Origin: Enterobacter bugandensis
GTDB lineage: Bacteria > Pseudomonadota > Gammaproteobacteria > Enterobacterales > Enterobacteriaceae
Reading direction: 5' to 3'
Length of the DNA stretch: 64,000 bases
NCBI RefSeq assembly: GCF_900324475.1
Contig: NZ_LT992502.1
Coordinates: 868,001 to 932,000, forward strand
Positions 43,333 through 57,267 of this stretch are shown here, in pieces; position 1 is the stretch's first letter; the number at the start of each line of letters is the position of its first letter. The notes under the pieces were generated by a model, which saw nothing but the letters and a program-made list of their open reading frames with translations, did no database searches and had not been told where the DNA came from. Position numbers and translations under genes: made by a program.

Positions 43333-43788
43333 TTGACTACTGACACTCATACTCTGCATATTGAAGAGATTTTAGAACTTCTGCCGCACCGCTACCCGTT
43401 TTTGCTGGTAGACCGTGTGCTGGATTTTGAAGAAGGTCGTTTTCTGCGCGCAGTGAAAAATGTTTCCGTGAACGAGCCGTTCTTCCAGGGACACTTCCCG
43501 GGTAAGCCTATCTTCCCGGGTGTGTTGATTCTGGAAGCGATGGCTCAGGCTACCGGTATTCTGGCGTTTAAAAGCGTCGGTAAGCTGGAGCCGGGTGAAC
43601 TGTATTACTTCGCAGGTATTGATGAAGCACGCTTCAAGCGTCCTGTCGTGCCTGGTGATCAGATGATCATGGAAGTCACTTTTGAAAAAACGCGTCGTGG
43701 CCTGACTCGCTTCAAAGGCGTAGCGCTGGTTGACGGCAAAGTTGTTTGCGAAGCGACGATGATGTGTGCTCGTAGCCGGGAGTCCTGA
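43333..43788 (+). CDS. fabZ: 3-hydroxyacyl-ACP dehydratase FabZ (TTG start)
   Basis: Dehydrates 3-hydroxyacyl-ACP in fatty-acid elongation and competes with LpxA/LpxD for the same substrate. 151 aa. Hot-dog fold with catalytic His in [23 protein letters not shown]. The TTG at 43333 has AGGAAG upstream and gives the E. coli-like start; the longer in-frame reading has no support. Confidence 0.96.
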   Translation: MTTDTHTLHIEEILELLPHRYPFLLVDRVLDFEEGRFLRAVKNVSVNEPFFQGHFPGKPIFPGVLILEAMAQATGILAFKSVGKLEPGELYYFAGIDEARFKRPVVPGDQMIMEVTFEKTRRGLTRFKGVALVDGKVVCEATMMCARSRES

Positions 43789-43791
43789 TAC

Positions 43792-44580
43792 GTGATTGAT
43801 AAATCCGCCTTTATTCATCCTACCGCTATTGTGGAAACCGGTGCCATTATTGGCGCAAACGTCCACATTGGCCCGTTCTGTATTGTTGGACCCCATGTCG
43901 AAATTGGTGAGGGTACAGTACTGAAATCTCACGTTGTCGTGAATGGTCACACTACCATTGGCTGCAATAACGAGATCTATCAGTTCGCTTCCATCGGCGA
44001 AGTTAACCAGGATCTGAAATATGCTGGTGAGTCGACCCGTCTGGAAATTGGCGATCGTAACCGTATTCGCGAAAGCGTCACCATTCATCGTGGAACAGTG
44101 CAGGGTGGTGGGTTGACGAAGGTGGGCAGCGACAACCTGTTCATGGTGAATGCGCACATTGCGCACGACTGTGCCGTGGGCGATCGCTGTATTCTTGCCA
44201 ACAACGCAACGCTGGCAGGACACGTATCGGTTGATGACTTCGCAATTATTGGCGGCATGACCGCAGTCCATCAGTTCTGCATCATTGGTGCACACGTGAT
44301 GGTCGGCGGATGCTCCGGTGTGGCGCAGGACGTCCCGCCGTATGTGATTGCGCAGGGCAACCATGCCACGCCGTTTGGCGTGAACATCGAAGGCCTCAAG
44401 CGTCGTGGCTTTAGCCGCGAAGCGATTACTGCTATCCGCAACGCGTACAAACTGCTGTACCGTAGCGGTAAAACGCTGGAAGAGGCGAAGCCGGAAATTG
44501 CCGAGCTGGCGAATAAGCATCCTGAAGTGAACGCGTTCATGGAGTTCTTTGACCGTTCCACGAGGGGTCTGATTCGTTAA
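43792..44580 (+). CDS. lpxA: UDP-N-acetylglucosamine O-acyltransferase (GTG start)
   Basis: First step of lipid A synthesis. 262 aa, the E. coli length, a left-handed beta-helix of hexapeptide repeats in the N-terminal two thirds ([26 protein letters not shown]...), with catalytic His in [17 protein letters not shown] start 3 bp after fabZ, and the stop overlaps the lpxB start by one base. Confidence 0.97.
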   Translation: MIDKSAFIHPTAIVETGAIIGANVHIGPFCIVGPHVEIGEGTVLKSHVVVNGHTTIGCNNEIYQFASIGEVNQDLKYAGESTRLEIGDRNRIRESVTIHRGTVQGGGLTKVGSDNLFMVNAHIAHDCAVGDRCILANNATLAGHVSVDDFAIIGGMTAVHQFCIIGAHVMVGGCSGVAQDVPPYVIAQGNHATPFGVNIEGLKRRGFSREAITAIRNAYKLLYRSGKTLEEAKPEIAELANKHPEVNAFMEFFDRSTRGLIR

Positions 44581-45728
44581 TGGTCGACAGTCGTCCGCTT
44601 ACGATAGCCCTGGTCGCCGGAGAAACCTCCGGCGATATTCTTGGTGCAGGTCTCATCCGGGCGCTTAAGGCGCGCGTACCCAATGCTCGCTTTGTTGGCG
44701 TGGCTGGCCCGCTGATGCAGGCCGAAGGCTGTGAAGCCTGGTATGAAATGGAAGAGCTGGCCGTGATGGGCATCGTCGAGGTGCTGGGGCGCCTGCGACG
44801 CCTGCTGCATATTCGTGCCGATCTCACCCGCCGCTTTACCGAACTCAAACCCGATGTGTTTGTCGGTATCGATGCACCTGATTTCAACATTACCCTCGAA
44901 GGTAATCTGAAAAAGCAGGGCATCAAAACCATTCACTATGTCAGTCCGTCCGTCTGGGCGTGGCGACAGAAACGCGTTTTCAAAATCGGACGGTCCACCC
45001 ATCTGGTGCTGGCTTTCCTGCCTTTCGAAAAAGCGTTTTACGACAGATTTAATGTTCCGTGCCGTTTTATCGGTCATACCATGGCGGATGCGATGCCGCT
45101 GGATCCGGATAAAAACGCGGCGCGCGACGTGCTGGGTATCCCGCATGATGTGCACTGTCTGGCGTTGCTGCCGGGCAGCCGTGGCGCAGAGGTCGAGATG
45201 CTGAGCGCTGATTTCCTGAAGACCGCGCAGATTCTTCGCCAGACCTGGCCCGATCTTGAAGTAGTTGTGCCGCTGGTGAATGCCAAACGCCGCGAGCAGT
45301 TCGAGCGTATCAAAGCCGACGTTGCCCCGGATCTTCACGTTCGTCTTCTCGACGGGAAAGGGCGGGAAGCCATGTATGCAAGCGATGCCGCACTGCTGGC
45401 TTCCGGCACGGCAGCGCTGGAGTGTATGCTGGCGAAATGCCCGATGGTGGTCGGTTATCGCATGAAGCCGTTTACCTTCTGGCTGGCAAAACGTCTGGTG
45501 AAAACGGATTATGTCTCCCTGCCAAACCTGCTTGCCGGGCGCGAGCTGGTGAAAGAGCTGTTGCAGGATGAATGCCAGCCGCAGGCGCTTGCGGATGCCC
45601 TGCTGCCGCTGCTGGCCAACGGCAAGACCAGCCACCAGATGCACGATACTTTCCGTGAACTGCATCAGCAGATCCGCTGTAATGCTGATGAGCAGGCGGC
45701 TGATGCAGTGCTGGAGTTAGCAAAATGA
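44580..45728 (+). CDS. lpxB: Lipid A disaccharide synthase
   Basis: Glycosyltransferase (GT19) that joins UDP-diacylglucosamine and lipid X; peripheral on the inner membrane. 382 aa, the E. coli length. Signatures: [42 protein letters not shown] and [11 protein letters not shown]. Overlaps lpxA by 1 bp and rnhB by 4 bp. Confidence 0.97.
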   Translation: MVDSRPLTIALVAGETSGDILGAGLIRALKARVPNARFVGVAGPLMQAEGCEAWYEMEELAVMGIVEVLGRLRRLLHIRADLTRRFTELKPDVFVGIDAPDFNITLEGNLKKQGIKTIHYVSPSVWAWRQKRVFKIGRSTHLVLAFLPFEKAFYDRFNVPCRFIGHTMADAMPLDPDKNAARDVLGIPHDVHCLALLPGSRGAEVEMLSADFLKTAQILRQTWPDLEVVVPLVNAKRREQFERIKADVAPDLHVRLLDGKGREAMYASDAALLASGTAALECMLAKCPMVVGYRMKPFTFWLAKRLVKTDYVSLPNLLAGRELVKELLQDECQPQALADALLPLLANGKTSHQMHDTFRELHQQIRCNADEQAADAVLELAK

Positions 45729-46321
45729 TGGAATTTACTTATCCCCACACGCACCTCGTTGCCGGAGTGGATGAAGTCGGGCGCGGCCCGTTGGTCGGTG
45801 CCGTGGTGACCGCGGCGGTGATCCTCGATCCAACGCGCCCGATTATGGGTCTGAACGACTCAAAAAAACTCAGTGAGAAGCGCCGCCTGGCGCTGTTCGA
45901 TGAAATTAAAGAGAAGGCGCTGGCGTGGAGCGTAGGGCGCGCAGAGCCGAATGAAATCGACGATCTGAATATTCTGCACGCCACGATGCTGGCAATGCAG
46001 CGAGCCGTTGCTGGCCTGAAGGTTGTGCCTGAATATGTGCTGATCGACGGTAACCGTTGCCCGGCGCTGCCGATGCCTTCGATGGCCGTCGTTAAAGGCG
46101 ACAGCCGCGTCGCAGAGATCAGTGCAGCTTCTATTATTGCCAAAGTGACGCGCGACGCCGAAATGGCCGCGCTGGACCTCACTTATCCCGCGTATGGTTT
46201 CGCCCAGCATAAGGGATATCCAACGGCTTTCCATCTGGAAAAGCTGGCTGAACATGGCGCAACTGAACATCATCGGCGCAGCTTTGGCCCGGTGAAGCGC
46301 GCGCTGGGACTGGTGTCCTGA
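45725..46321 (+). CDS. rnhB: Ribonuclease HII
   Basis: Removes ribonucleotides from RNA-DNA hybrids and misincorporated rNMPs. 198 aa. Catalytic acidic residues in [14 protein letters not shown], the LIDGNR aspartate and VTRDAEM; conserved [27 protein letters not shown] overlap with lpxB. Confidence 0.97.
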   Translation: MMEFTYPHTHLVAGVDEVGRGPLVGAVVTAAVILDPTRPIMGLNDSKKLSEKRRLALFDEIKEKALAWSVGRAEPNEIDDLNILHATMLAMQRAVAGLKVVPEYVLIDGNRCPALPMPSMAVVKGDSRVAEISAASIIAKVTRDAEMAALDLTYPAYGFAQHKGYPTAFHLEKLAEHGATEHHRRSFGPVKRALGLVS

Positions 46322-46359
46322 ATCAAGACGCAAGCAATTAAGTAACGCGGGATCTGAAG

Positions 46360-49842
<3,483 letters not shown>

Positions 49843-49854
49843 TACAGGAATACT

Positions 49855-50814
49855 ATGAGTCTGAATTTCCTTGATTTCGAACAGCCGATTGCTGAGCTGG
49901 AAGCGAAAATCGATTCTCTGACAGCGGTAAGCCGTCAGGATGAAAAACTGGATATTAACATCGACGAAGAAGTGCATCGTCTGCGCGAAAAAAGCGTAGA
50001 GCTGACGCGCAAAATCTTTGCCGATCTCGGCGCATGGCAGATCGCGCAGCTGGCGCGTCATCCACAGCGTCCGTACACCCTGGATTATGTCCGCCTGGCG
50101 TTTGACGAATTTGACGAACTGGCAGGCGACCGCGCATACGCTGACGATAAAGCTATCGTTGGCGGTATCGCGCGTCTGGATGGACGTCCGGTGATGATCA
50201 TTGGTCACCAGAAAGGCCGTGAAACCAAAGAGAAGATCCGTCGTAACTTCGGTATGCCAGCACCAGAAGGCTACCGTAAGGCCCTGCGTCTGATGGAGAT
50301 GGCTGAGCGTTTCAACATGCCCATCATCACCTTCATCGACACCCCGGGTGCATACCCAGGCGTAGGCGCGGAAGAGCGCGGCCAGTCTGAAGCCATCGCA
50401 CGCAACCTGCGCGAGATGTCTCGCCTGAAGGTACCGGTCATCTGTACCGTTATCGGTGAGGGTGGTTCTGGCGGTGCGCTGGCGATTGGCGTGGGCGATA
50501 AAGTGAATATGCTGCAGTACAGCACCTATTCCGTTATCTCCCCGGAAGGCTGTGCGTCCATTCTGTGGAAAAGCGCCGACAAAGCGCCGCTGGCCGCTGA
50601 AGCGATGGGCATCATTGCGCCGCGTCTGAAAGAGCTGAAGCTGATCGACACCGTTATCCCGGAACCGCTGGGCGGCGCGCATCGTAAGCCGGAAGTGATG
50701 GCTGCTTCCCTGAAAGCACAGCTGCTGGCCGACCTGGCCGATCTGGACGTCCTGAGCAAAGAAGACCTGCTCAACCGTCGTTACCAGCGTTTGATGACCT
50801 ACGGTTACGCGTAA
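49855..50814 (+). CDS. accA: Acetyl-CoA carboxylase carboxyltransferase subunit alpha
   Basis: With AccD transfers CO2 from biotin to acetyl-CoA to make malonyl-CoA, the committed step of fatty-acid synthesis. 319 aa, the E. coli length. Crotonase-fold signatures [33 protein letters not shown] and [17 protein letters not shown] strong terminator closes the cluster. Confidence 0.98.
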   Translation: MSLNFLDFEQPIAELEAKIDSLTAVSRQDEKLDINIDEEVHRLREKSVELTRKIFADLGAWQIAQLARHPQRPYTLDYVRLAFDEFDELAGDRAYADDKAIVGGIARLDGRPVMIIGHQKGRETKEKIRRNFGMPAPEGYRKALRLMEMAERFNMPIITFIDTPGAYPGVGAEERGQSEAIARNLREMSRLKVPVICTVIGEGGSGGALAIGVGDKVNMLQYSTYSVISPEGCASILWKSADKAPLAAEAMGIIAPRLKELKLIDTVIPEPLGGAHRKPEVMAASLKAQLLADLADLDVLSKEDLLNRRYQRLMTYGYA

Positions 50815-50830
50815 GCTTCACAATTATCTG

Positions 50831-50862
50831 AAAAGCCGCACATTGTTGCGGCTTTTTTTATA
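50831..50862 (+). terminator. Terminator of accA
   Basis: AGCCGCA/TGCGGCT stem with a 6-nt loop and a T7 run. Confidence 0.9.
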
Positions 50863-50914
50863 CCTGCCGTTTACCTTAACTATGCTTATCTGATGTTTTT
50901 CAAGGAGGTAAACC

Positions 50915-53047
50915 ATGAACATCATCGCCATCATGGGGCCACGCGGCGTCTTTTATAAAGACGAGCCCATCAAGGAGCTGGAGCAAGCTCTTAAAGCACG
51001 CGGATATCAGCTGATCTGGCCGCAAAACAGCGCCGATCTGCTGAAATTCATCGAACATAATCCGCGCATCTGTGGCGTGATATTCGACTGGGACGAATAC
51101 GACATGGAGCTGTGCAGCGAGATCAACAGGCTGAATGAGTACCTTCCGCTCTACGCCTTTATCAACACTCACTCGACTATGGACGTCAGCGCGCACGATA
51201 TGCGCATGGCGCTGTGGTTCTTCGAATACGCGCTCGGCGTGGCCGAGGACATTGCGACCCGCATTCAGCAGTACACCGGTGAATACCTTGATAACATCAC
51301 GCCGCCGTTTACGCGCGCGCTGTTCACCTATGTGAAAGAGGGGAAATACACCTTCTGTACGCCGGGACACATGGCCGGAACGGCCTATCAAAAAAGCCCG
51401 GTGGGGTGCCTGTTCTACGATTTCTTCGGCGGCAACACCCTGAAAGCAGACGTGTCGATTTCAGTGACAGAACTGGGTTCTCTGCTGGATCACACCGGCC
51501 CGCATCTGGAAGCCGAAGAGTATATCGCCCGCACCTTTGGCGCCGAGCAGAGCTATATGGTGACCAACGGCACCTCGACCTCGAACAAAATCGTCGGGAT
51601 GTACGCCGCGCCAACCGGAAGCACGTTGCTGATTGACCGTAACTGCCATAAATCGCTGGCGCACCTGCTGATGATGAGCGACGTCGTCCCGATCTGGCTG
51701 TCACCCACGCGTAACGCGCTCGGTATCCTCGGCGGCATTCCGCGCCGGGAGTTCACGCACCAGGCCATCGAAAGTAAGGTTGCGGCAATCCCCGACGCAA
51801 GCTGGCCTGTCCACGCGGTAATCACCAACTCCACTTATGACGGTCTGCTGTATAACACGAACTGGATCAAGCAGACGCTGGACGTACCGTCGATCCACTT
51901 CGATTCCGCGTGGGTGCCCTATACCAACTTCCACCCGATTTACTCGGGCAAAAGCGGGATGAGCGGCGAGCGCGTGCCGGGCAAGGTATTTTTCGAAACG
52001 CAGTCGACGCACAAAATGCTGGCCGCGTTTTCGCAGGCTTCGTTAATCCATATTAAAGGCGAGTACGACGAGGATACGTTTAACGAAGCCTTTATGATGC
52101 ACACCACCACCTCACCGAGCTATCCGCTGGTGGCCTCTATCGAGACGGCGGCGGCGATGCTGCGCGGCAATCCGGGTAAACGCCTGATTAACCGCTCGGT
52201 GGAACGGGCGCTGCATTTCCGTAAAGAGGTCCAGCGGCTGAAGGATGAGGCCGACGGCTGGTTCTTCGATATCTGGCAGCCGGAAGAGATCGACGAGGCG
52301 GAGTGCTGGCCCGTCGCGCCGGGAGAGAGCTGGCACGGCTTCCGGGATGCTGATGCGGACCATATGTTCCTCGATCCGGTTAAGGTGACGATCCTGACGC
52401 CGGGGATGGACGAACAGGGCGTGATGGGCGAGGAGGGGATCCCCGCCGCGCTGGTGGCGAAGTTCCTTGACGAACGCGGCGTGGTGGTGGAGAAGACCGG
52501 TCCTTACAATCTGCTGTTCCTGTTCAGCATCGGGATCGATAAAACACGGGCGATGGGGTTGCTCCGCGGGCTGATGGAGTTCAAGCGCGCCTACGATCTC
52601 AACCTGCGGGTGAAGAACATGCTGCCAGATCTCTACGCGGAAGATCCTGACTTTTACCGCAACATGCGCATTCAGGATCTGGCCCAGGGGATCCACCGGC
52701 TGATCCGCCAGCACGATCTGCCGCGCCTGATGCTCCAGGCGTTTGACGTCCTGCCTGATATGAAGCTGACGCCGCACAAGGCCTGGCAGCGGCAGGTGAA
52801 AGGCGAAGTCGAAACCGTTGAACTGGAAAATCTGGTCGGGCGGGTATCGGCCAACATGATCCTGCCGTATCCGCCGGGCGTGCCGCTGCTGATGCCGGGT
52901 GAGATGATCACCGAGGAGAGCCGGGCGGTGCTCGATTTTCTGCTGATGCTCTGTTCGGTAGGACGTCACTATCCAGGCTTTGAAACGGATATCCACGGCG
53001 CGAAGCGCGATGAAAACGGCGTGTACTGGGTGCGAGTCCTAAAATAA
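50915..53047 (+). CDS. ldcC: Constitutive lysine decarboxylase
   Basis: PLP enzyme making cadaverine from lysine; fold type I, large decamers. 710 aa against 713 in E. coli LdcC, lacking the final few residues. Wing domain at the N-terminus, PLP domain with lysine in ETQSTHKMLAAFSQ and SAWVPYTNFHPIY. Gene order accA-ldcC-yaeR identifies it as LdcC rather than the inducible CadA. AAGGAGG is an ideal ribosome-binding site. Confidence 0.94.
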   Translation: MNIIAIMGPRGVFYKDEPIKELEQALKARGYQLIWPQNSADLLKFIEHNPRICGVIFDWDEYDMELCSEINRLNEYLPLYAFINTHSTMDVSAHDMRMALWFFEYALGVAEDIATRIQQYTGEYLDNITPPFTRALFTYVKEGKYTFCTPGHMAGTAYQKSPVGCLFYDFFGGNTLKADVSISVTELGSLLDHTGPHLEAEEYIARTFGAEQSYMVTNGTSTSNKIVGMYAAPTGSTLLIDRNCHKSLAHLLMMSDVVPIWLSPTRNALGILGGIPRREFTHQAIESKVAAIPDASWPVHAVITNSTYDGLLYNTNWIKQTLDVPSIHFDSAWVPYTNFHPIYSGKSGMSGERVPGKVFFETQSTHKMLAAFSQASLIHIKGEYDEDTFNEAFMMHTTTSPSYPLVASIETAAAMLRGNPGKRLINRSVERALHFRKEVQRLKDEADGWFFDIWQPEEIDEAECWPVAPGESWHGFRDADADHMFLDPVKVTILTPGMDEQGVMGEEGIPAALVAKFLDERGVVVEKTGPYNLLFLFSIGIDKTRAMGLLRGLMEFKRAYDLNLRVKNMLPDLYAEDPDFYRNMRIQDLAQGIHRLIRQHDLPRLMLQAFDVLPDMKLTPHKAWQRQVKGEVETVELENLVGRVSANMILPYPPGVPLLMPGEMITEESRAVLDFLLMLCSVGRHYPGFETDIHGAKRDENGVYWVRVLK

Positions 53048-53112
53048 AGGTGACCGCTTGCCAGGTGTGGGTTTTCGGTTGTAACGTTCAGGCATCATAA
53101 AAAGGAGAAGCT

Positions 53113-53502
53113 ATGCTGGGTTTAAAAGCGGTTCACCATATTGCGATCATCGCCACCGATTACGCGAAAAGTAAGGCCTTCTACTGCGACATTCTTGGCT
53201 TTACGCTCATGAGCGAGGCCTACCGCGAGGAGCGTGACTCCTGGAAGGGCGATCTCGCGCTAAACGGGCAGTATGTGATTGAGCTGTTCTCTTTTCCTTT
53301 CCCGCCTTCGCGTCCATCCCGCCCGGAAGCCTGCGGCCTGCGTCATCTGGCTTTCAGCGTTGATGACCTTGATAGCGCAGTAAAACATCTGGAAGCCCAC
53401 GGCGTGGCCTGTGAAGCGATTCGCGTCGATCCGTTTACCAACAAGCGGTTTACCTTTTTTAACGATCCGGACGGCCTGCCGCTGGAGCTTTACCAGCAGT
53501 AA
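53113..53502 (+). CDS. yaeR: VOC-family protein YaeR (glyoxalase-like)
   Basis: 129 aa, single vicinal-oxygen-chelate domain (beta-alpha-beta-beta-beta repeats) with metal-ligand candidates His9/His10 in AVHHIAII, Glu near VIELFSF, His in GLRHLAFSVDD and Glu in LPLELYQQ. The substrate is unknown; it resembles glyoxalase I-like proteins. AAAAGGAG ribosome-binding site, 65 bp after ldcC. Confidence 0.9.
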   Translation: MLGLKAVHHIAIIATDYAKSKAFYCDILGFTLMSEAYREERDSWKGDLALNGQYVIELFSFPFPPSRPSRPEACGLRHLAFSVDDLDSAVKHLEAHGVACEAIRVDPFTNKRFTFFNDPDGLPLELYQQ

Positions 53503-53518
53503 TGTTTGTCCTGTGTGA

Positions 53519-53549
53519 TAATGCCCGCTCAGTTCGGGCATTTTTTATG
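53519..53549 (+). terminator. Terminator of yaeR
   Basis: ATGCCCG/CGGGCAT stem with a 7-nt loop and T6. tilS starts 13 bp later, so its expression needs read-through or a promoter in yaeR. Confidence 0.87.
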
Positions 53550-53560
53550 TGTAATTTCCT

Positions 53561-54850
53561 ATGACCTTACCCGCTATCGCACAAGCCGTTTCACCGTACC
53601 GCCAGCTGCTGGTGGGGTTTAGCGGTGGCCTGGATTCCACCGTGTTGCTGCATCGCCTTAAGCTCTGGCGCGACCGGGACCCTGGCGTCCAGCTTCGGGC
53701 TATACATATCCACCACGGACTAAGCCGTCATGCAGAGGATTGGGTGGCGCACTGTGAAGCCTTGTGTGAGGCGTGGGCTATCCCGCTCATCGTTGAGCGC
53801 GTCACGCTTGCTGATGAAGGATTGGGTATTGAGGCGCAGGCGCGTAAAGCCCGCTATACCGCTTTTGCAGGCGTATTGCTGCCCGGCGAAGCGCTGGTCA
53901 CTGCGCAGCATCTGGACGATCAGTGCGAAACTTTTTTGCTGGCGCTTAAGCGTGGCAGCGGACCCGCGGGGCTTTCCGCCATGCCTGCACGTTCAGAGTT
54001 TGCCGGAACGCAATTATTGCGTCCGTTGCTTGGCGAGACACGCGCGTCGCTGGAAGCCTGGGCGCGGGAACATCAGCTGAGCTGGATCGAAGATGAGAGC
54101 AACCAGGACGACAGCTACGATCGTAACTTCCTGCGTCTGCGCGTCCTCCCGCTTTTAAGTGAGCGCTGGCCGCATTTCGCCGACGCGACGGCAAGAAGCG
54201 CCATGCTGTGTGCCGAACAGGAAAGCCTGCTGGATGAGTTACTCAGCGAGGAGCTGTCTGACCTCATTTCAGAAGACGGTGCGCTGGCAATTGCGCCTCT
54301 GGAGGCGATAAGCCCGGCGCGTCGGGCCGCGCTGTTACGTCGCTGGCTCGCCACTCATCATGCTGCGATGCCGTCGCGGGCAATGCTGAGCCGTATCTGG
54401 GACGAAGTCGCGCAGGCGCGGGAAGATGCTTCCCCCTGCGTACACCTGAGTGGATATGAGGTCAGACGCTATAAAGGCAAACTCTGGTGGGTAAAATACT
54501 CCCCCTCGCTGACCGATGTGGTGCTTCACTGGACCTCACCAGAGGCACCGCTGATATTGCCCCGGGACGCTGGGAGTGTCTCTCTGATGCCGACTGGCCA
54601 TGTGCGTCTGCCAAAGCCCGGTGAACCCGTCAGCGTGCGCTTTAAGGCTGGCGGCTTGCTGCATATCGTCGGACGCAACGGGGGACGGAAGCTGAAAAAG
54701 ATATGGCAGGAGTACAACGTGCCGCCGTGGCTGCGCGACACCACGCCGCTGCTGTTCTACGGTGAAACGCTGATTGCTGCTGCAGGGGTGTTCATCACGG
54801 AAGAGGGGTGGACAGAAGAGGGGGCCAGCTTCGAGTGGCGGAAAGCGTAA
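53561..54850 (+). CDS. tilS: tRNA(Ile)-lysidine synthetase
   Basis: Modifies C34 of the CAU-anticodon tRNA-Ile to lysidine so that it reads AUA; essential. 429 aa. PP-loop [14 protein letters not shown] near residue 20, IHIHHGLS, and a C-terminal domain ending with [22 protein letters not shown]. The central part varies more from E. coli, as is usual for TilS. Confidence 0.95.
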   Translation: MTLPAIAQAVSPYRQLLVGFSGGLDSTVLLHRLKLWRDRDPGVQLRAIHIHHGLSRHAEDWVAHCEALCEAWAIPLIVERVTLADEGLGIEAQARKARYTAFAGVLLPGEALVTAQHLDDQCETFLLALKRGSGPAGLSAMPARSEFAGTQLLRPLLGETRASLEAWAREHQLSWIEDESNQDDSYDRNFLRLRVLPLLSERWPHFADATARSAMLCAEQESLLDELLSEELSDLISEDGALAIAPLEAISPARRAALLRRWLATHHAAMPSRAMLSRIWDEVAQAREDASPCVHLSGYEVRRYKGKLWWVKYSPSLTDVVLHWTSPEAPLILPRDAGSVSLMPTGHVRLPKPGEPVSVRFKAGGLLHIVGRNGGRKLKKIWQEYNVPPWLRDTTPLLFYGETLIAAAGVFITEEGWTEEGASFEWRKA

Positions 54851-54872
54851 CGGGCAGCCCGGCTGCCCGTTA
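54849..54872. terminator. Hairpin between convergent tilS and rof
   Basis: Perfect 10-bp inverted repeat AACGGGCAGC/GCTGCCCGTT around CCG overlaps the tilS stop. T-runs are weak on both sides. Confidence 0.65.
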
Positions 54873-54878
54873 ATGTCA

Positions 54879-55133
54879 TCAGGATTCGCTCACCACGACG
54901 GTGCCGATTTGCGGGTGGCTGAAGCTGGCTATTTTGTCCAGACGCAGCTCGCGCGTCGCACCGGCATCTTCCACGACCAGGTATTCCACATTCTTGCGTG
55001 AAAGCAGATCGCTGGCCTTCGCCTTCAACACTTCGCCATCTTTTAGCTCCAGCGTCAGTATTAAATGATGCTGGCAGGCGAGTTCGAGGTTGTCATAGTC
55101 ATCACAATTGATGGGTTGATAAGTATCATTCAT
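54879..55133 (-). CDS. rof: Rho-binding antiterminator Rof
   Basis: Small inhibitor that binds Rho and hinders its RNA loading. 84 aa from [34 protein letters not shown], an Sm-like beta fold. An in-frame ATG two codons upstream (55139) would add MS. Either start lies inside the 3' end of yaeP, so the two genes overlap and are probably coupled. Confidence 0.94.
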   Translation of the reverse strand: MNDTYQPINCDDYDNLELACQHHLILTLELKDGEVLKAKASDLLSRKNVEYLVVEDAGATRELRLDKIASFSHPQIGTVVVSES

Positions 55134-55326
55134 CGACATAATCGCTCACCAGTAAATTCGCCGCAGCATACGCTGCTTTTTCCCTGACCGACTCTGAAAG
55201 GCTCTCATCAGAGGCCACTTCATTAAGCACCTTCAATACACAGCCCAACGCGTCCGGGACATACCCCAGATCTCCGCTGGCGATTTCCGCATACCGTTTG
55301 CGAATTAACTCACAATAATTATTCAC
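55126..55326 (-). CDS. yaeP: UPF0253 family protein YaeP
   Basis: 66 aa helical protein ([38 protein letters not shown]...), matching E. coli YaeP in length and sequence. Function unknown; it is constantly found just upstream of rof in related bacteria and overlaps its start. Confidence 0.92.
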   Translation of the reverse strand: MNNYCELIRKRYAEIASGDLGYVPDALGCVLKVLNEVASDESLSESVREKAAYAAANLLVSDYVDE

Positions 55327-55522
55327 ATCCCCTCCCGCCAGCGCACTGACTTACTGTGAGATATCATTAAGCCTACGAAGATAAACTCGGTTTAGCAAGG
55401 TGACTATACCATACTCATTTAAGCAATATCAGCGCCTTGATAGCGGTGTATTTATTACTCGGTAACAGCCTTTTGCCTCCGTTTTCGCTACAATGTGCGG
55501 CTGATTCGAATGGAGTTCTCTC

Positions 55523-56068
55523 ATGGCGCTGAAAGCGACAATTTATAAAGCAGTGGTCAACGTGGCCGATCTTGATCGCAACCAGTTTCTGGACGCGTCG
55601 CTTACGCTGGCACGCCACCCCTCCGAAACACAGGAGCGTATGATGCTGCGCCTGCTGGCGTGGATTAAGTATGCTGATGAACGTCTGCAGTTTACCCGTG
55701 GGTTGAGCGCGGAAGACGAGCCTGAAGCCTGGCTGCGCAACGACCATCTGGGGATCGATTTATGGATTGAACTCGGTCTGCCGGACGAGCGCAGAATTAA
55801 AAAGGCGTGTACTCAGTCTGCGGAAGTGGCGTTATTCGCCTATAACCAGCGCGCGGCGGAGATTTGGTGGCAGCAAAATAAGAATAAATGCGCGCAGTTT
55901 AAAAATCTCGCCGTCTGGTATCTGGATGATGAACAGCTGGCGCAGCTGAGCGAGTTCGCCAGCCGGACGATGGCGCTGCAGGCAACGATTCAGGACGGAG
56001 CCATCTGGCTTTCTGATTCTCAGAATAATCTGGAAATTCATCTGGCAGCCTGGCAGCCTGCGCCATGA
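55523..56068 (+). CDS. yaeQ: YaeQ family protein
   Basis: 181 aa, matching E. coli YaeQ. The family has a fold related to PD-(D/E)XK nucleases, but a reaction is not established. N-terminus [20 protein letters not shown]; typical [33 protein letters not shown] and [16 protein letters not shown]. Overlaps arfB by 4 bp (ATGA). Confidence 0.92.
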   Translation: MALKATIYKAVVNVADLDRNQFLDASLTLARHPSETQERMMLRLLAWIKYADERLQFTRGLSAEDEPEAWLRNDHLGIDLWIELGLPDERRIKKACTQSAEVALFAYNQRAAEIWWQQNKNKCAQFKNLAVWYLDDEQLAQLSEFASRTMALQATIQDGAIWLSDSQNNLEIHLAAWQPAP

Positions 56069-56487
56069 TCGTCTTGTCCCGAAGCGTCAGTATCCCTGAT
56101 AGCGAGCTGGAGATCGCCGCCATCCGTGCTCAGGGCGCGGGCGGGCAGCACGTCAACAAGGCGTCGACGGCTATCCATTTGCGTTTTGACATTCGGGCAT
56201 CAAGCCTGCCAGAGTATTATAAAGAAAGCCTGCTTGCCGCCAGCCATCATCTGATTACCAGCGATGGCGTGATTGTGATCAAAGCCCAGGAGTACCGCAG
56301 CCAGGAATTAAACCGGGAAGCGGCGCTAGCCAGGCTGGTGGCGGTCATCAAAGAGTTAACGGCAGTACAAAAAAGCCGCCGGGCAACGCGGCCAACCCGC
56401 GCATCGAAAGAGCGTCGGCTGTCCTCGAAAGCCCAAAAATCCACAGTGAAAGCATTACGCGGTAAAGTTCGTCGCCCGATGGAGTGA
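56065..56487 (+). CDS. arfB: Alternative ribosome-rescue factor B (YaeJ)
   Basis: Peptidyl-tRNA hydrolase that rescues stalled ribosomes without mRNA in the A site. 140 aa. Catalytic GGQ in [21 protein letters not shown] near residue 27, and a basic C-terminal tail (about residues 105-140, [35 protein letters not shown]) that enters the mRNA channel. Confidence 0.96.
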   Translation: MIVLSRSVSIPDSELEIAAIRAQGAGGQHVNKASTAIHLRFDIRASSLPEYYKESLLAASHHLITSDGVIVIKAQEYRSQELNREAALARLVAVIKELTAVQKSRRATRPTRASKERRLSSKAQKSTVKALRGKVRRPME

Positions 56488-56521
56488 CGAAAGGGAACAC
56501 AATTTTCATAAGGAATTCATT

Positions 56522-57220
56522 GTGAAAAAAGCATTATTTTCAGCGCTGGCAGTGAGTACACTGTTTGCGCTTTTCGGGTGTAACAACCGTTCTGAAACGC
56601 AGGTTTTGCAGCCAGCGCAGAATGAAGAGTTAAAGCCAATGCAGCAGAGCTGGCGCGGCGTATTGCCTTGCGCGGACTGCGAAGGCATTGAAACGTCACT
56701 GTTCCTGCAAAAAGACGGTACCTGGGTGATGAACCAGCGCTACCAGGGCGCGAAAGAACCCTCTTCATTTGCCACCTACGGGACATGGGCGCGTACGGCG
56801 GAGAAGCTGGTCCTGACGGATACCTCCGGTGACAAAACCTGGTTCCGCCCTAAAGGTGAGAACATGGAAATGCTCGACCGGGAAGGCAATCCGATTGAAT
56901 CCCAGCTCAACTACACGCTGACGCCGGTGAAAGCGGCGCTGCCAGCCACGCCAATGGCGATGCGGGGGATGTATTTCTATATGGCGGATGCGGCGATCTT
57001 TACTGACTGCGCTACCGGTAAGAAAGTCAGCGTGGCAAACAATGCGCAGCTTGAACGTGATTACGCCGTGGCGCGCGGCAATGACAGCAAGCCGGTATTG
57101 CTGACGGTTGATGGCCACTTTACGCTCGAGCCAAACCCGGATAGCGGGGAGATGGTGAAAACGCTGGTGGCAGATAAAGACGCGAAGTTTGTCGCGGGTA
57201 AAGACTGTAACAGTAAATAA
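56522..57220 (+). CDS. nlpE: Outer-membrane lipoprotein NlpE (GTG start)
   Basis: Lipoprotein that activates the Cpx envelope-stress response on surface contact or when lipoprotein trafficking fails. 232 aa. Lipobox LFALFGC with lipidated Cys20; N-terminal domain with CXXC (PCADC), C-terminal OB-like domain with two Cys (TDCATG and KDCNSK). GTG start with AAGGA upstream, as in E. coli. Confidence 0.95.
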   Translation: MKKALFSALAVSTLFALFGCNNRSETQVLQPAQNEELKPMQQSWRGVLPCADCEGIETSLFLQKDGTWVMNQRYQGAKEPSSFATYGTWARTAEKLVLTDTSGDKTWFRPKGENMEMLDREGNPIESQLNYTLTPVKAALPATPMAMRGMYFYMADAAIFTDCATGKKVSVANNAQLERDYAVARGNDSKPVLLTVDGHFTLEPNPDSGEMVKTLVADKDAKFVAGKDCNSK

Positions 57221-57237
57221 ATTGACGTTGAGCCATT

Positions 57238-57266
57238 AAAAAACCCCGCCAGAGCGGGGTTTTTTG
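57238..57266. terminator. Bidirectional terminator between nlpE and proS
   Basis: AAACCCCGC/GCGGGGTTT stem with A and T runs on either side, between convergent genes. Confidence 0.9.
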
Positions 57267-57267
57267 T

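Noticed and set aside
43372..44520. 382-aa open frame on the minus strand opposite fabZ and lpxA
   Set aside because: It spans two intact essential genes on the other strand and shows no domain or ribosome-binding site.
44577..45665. 362-aa open frame on the minus strand opposite lpxB
   Set aside because: Antisense shadow of lpxB with no independent evidence.
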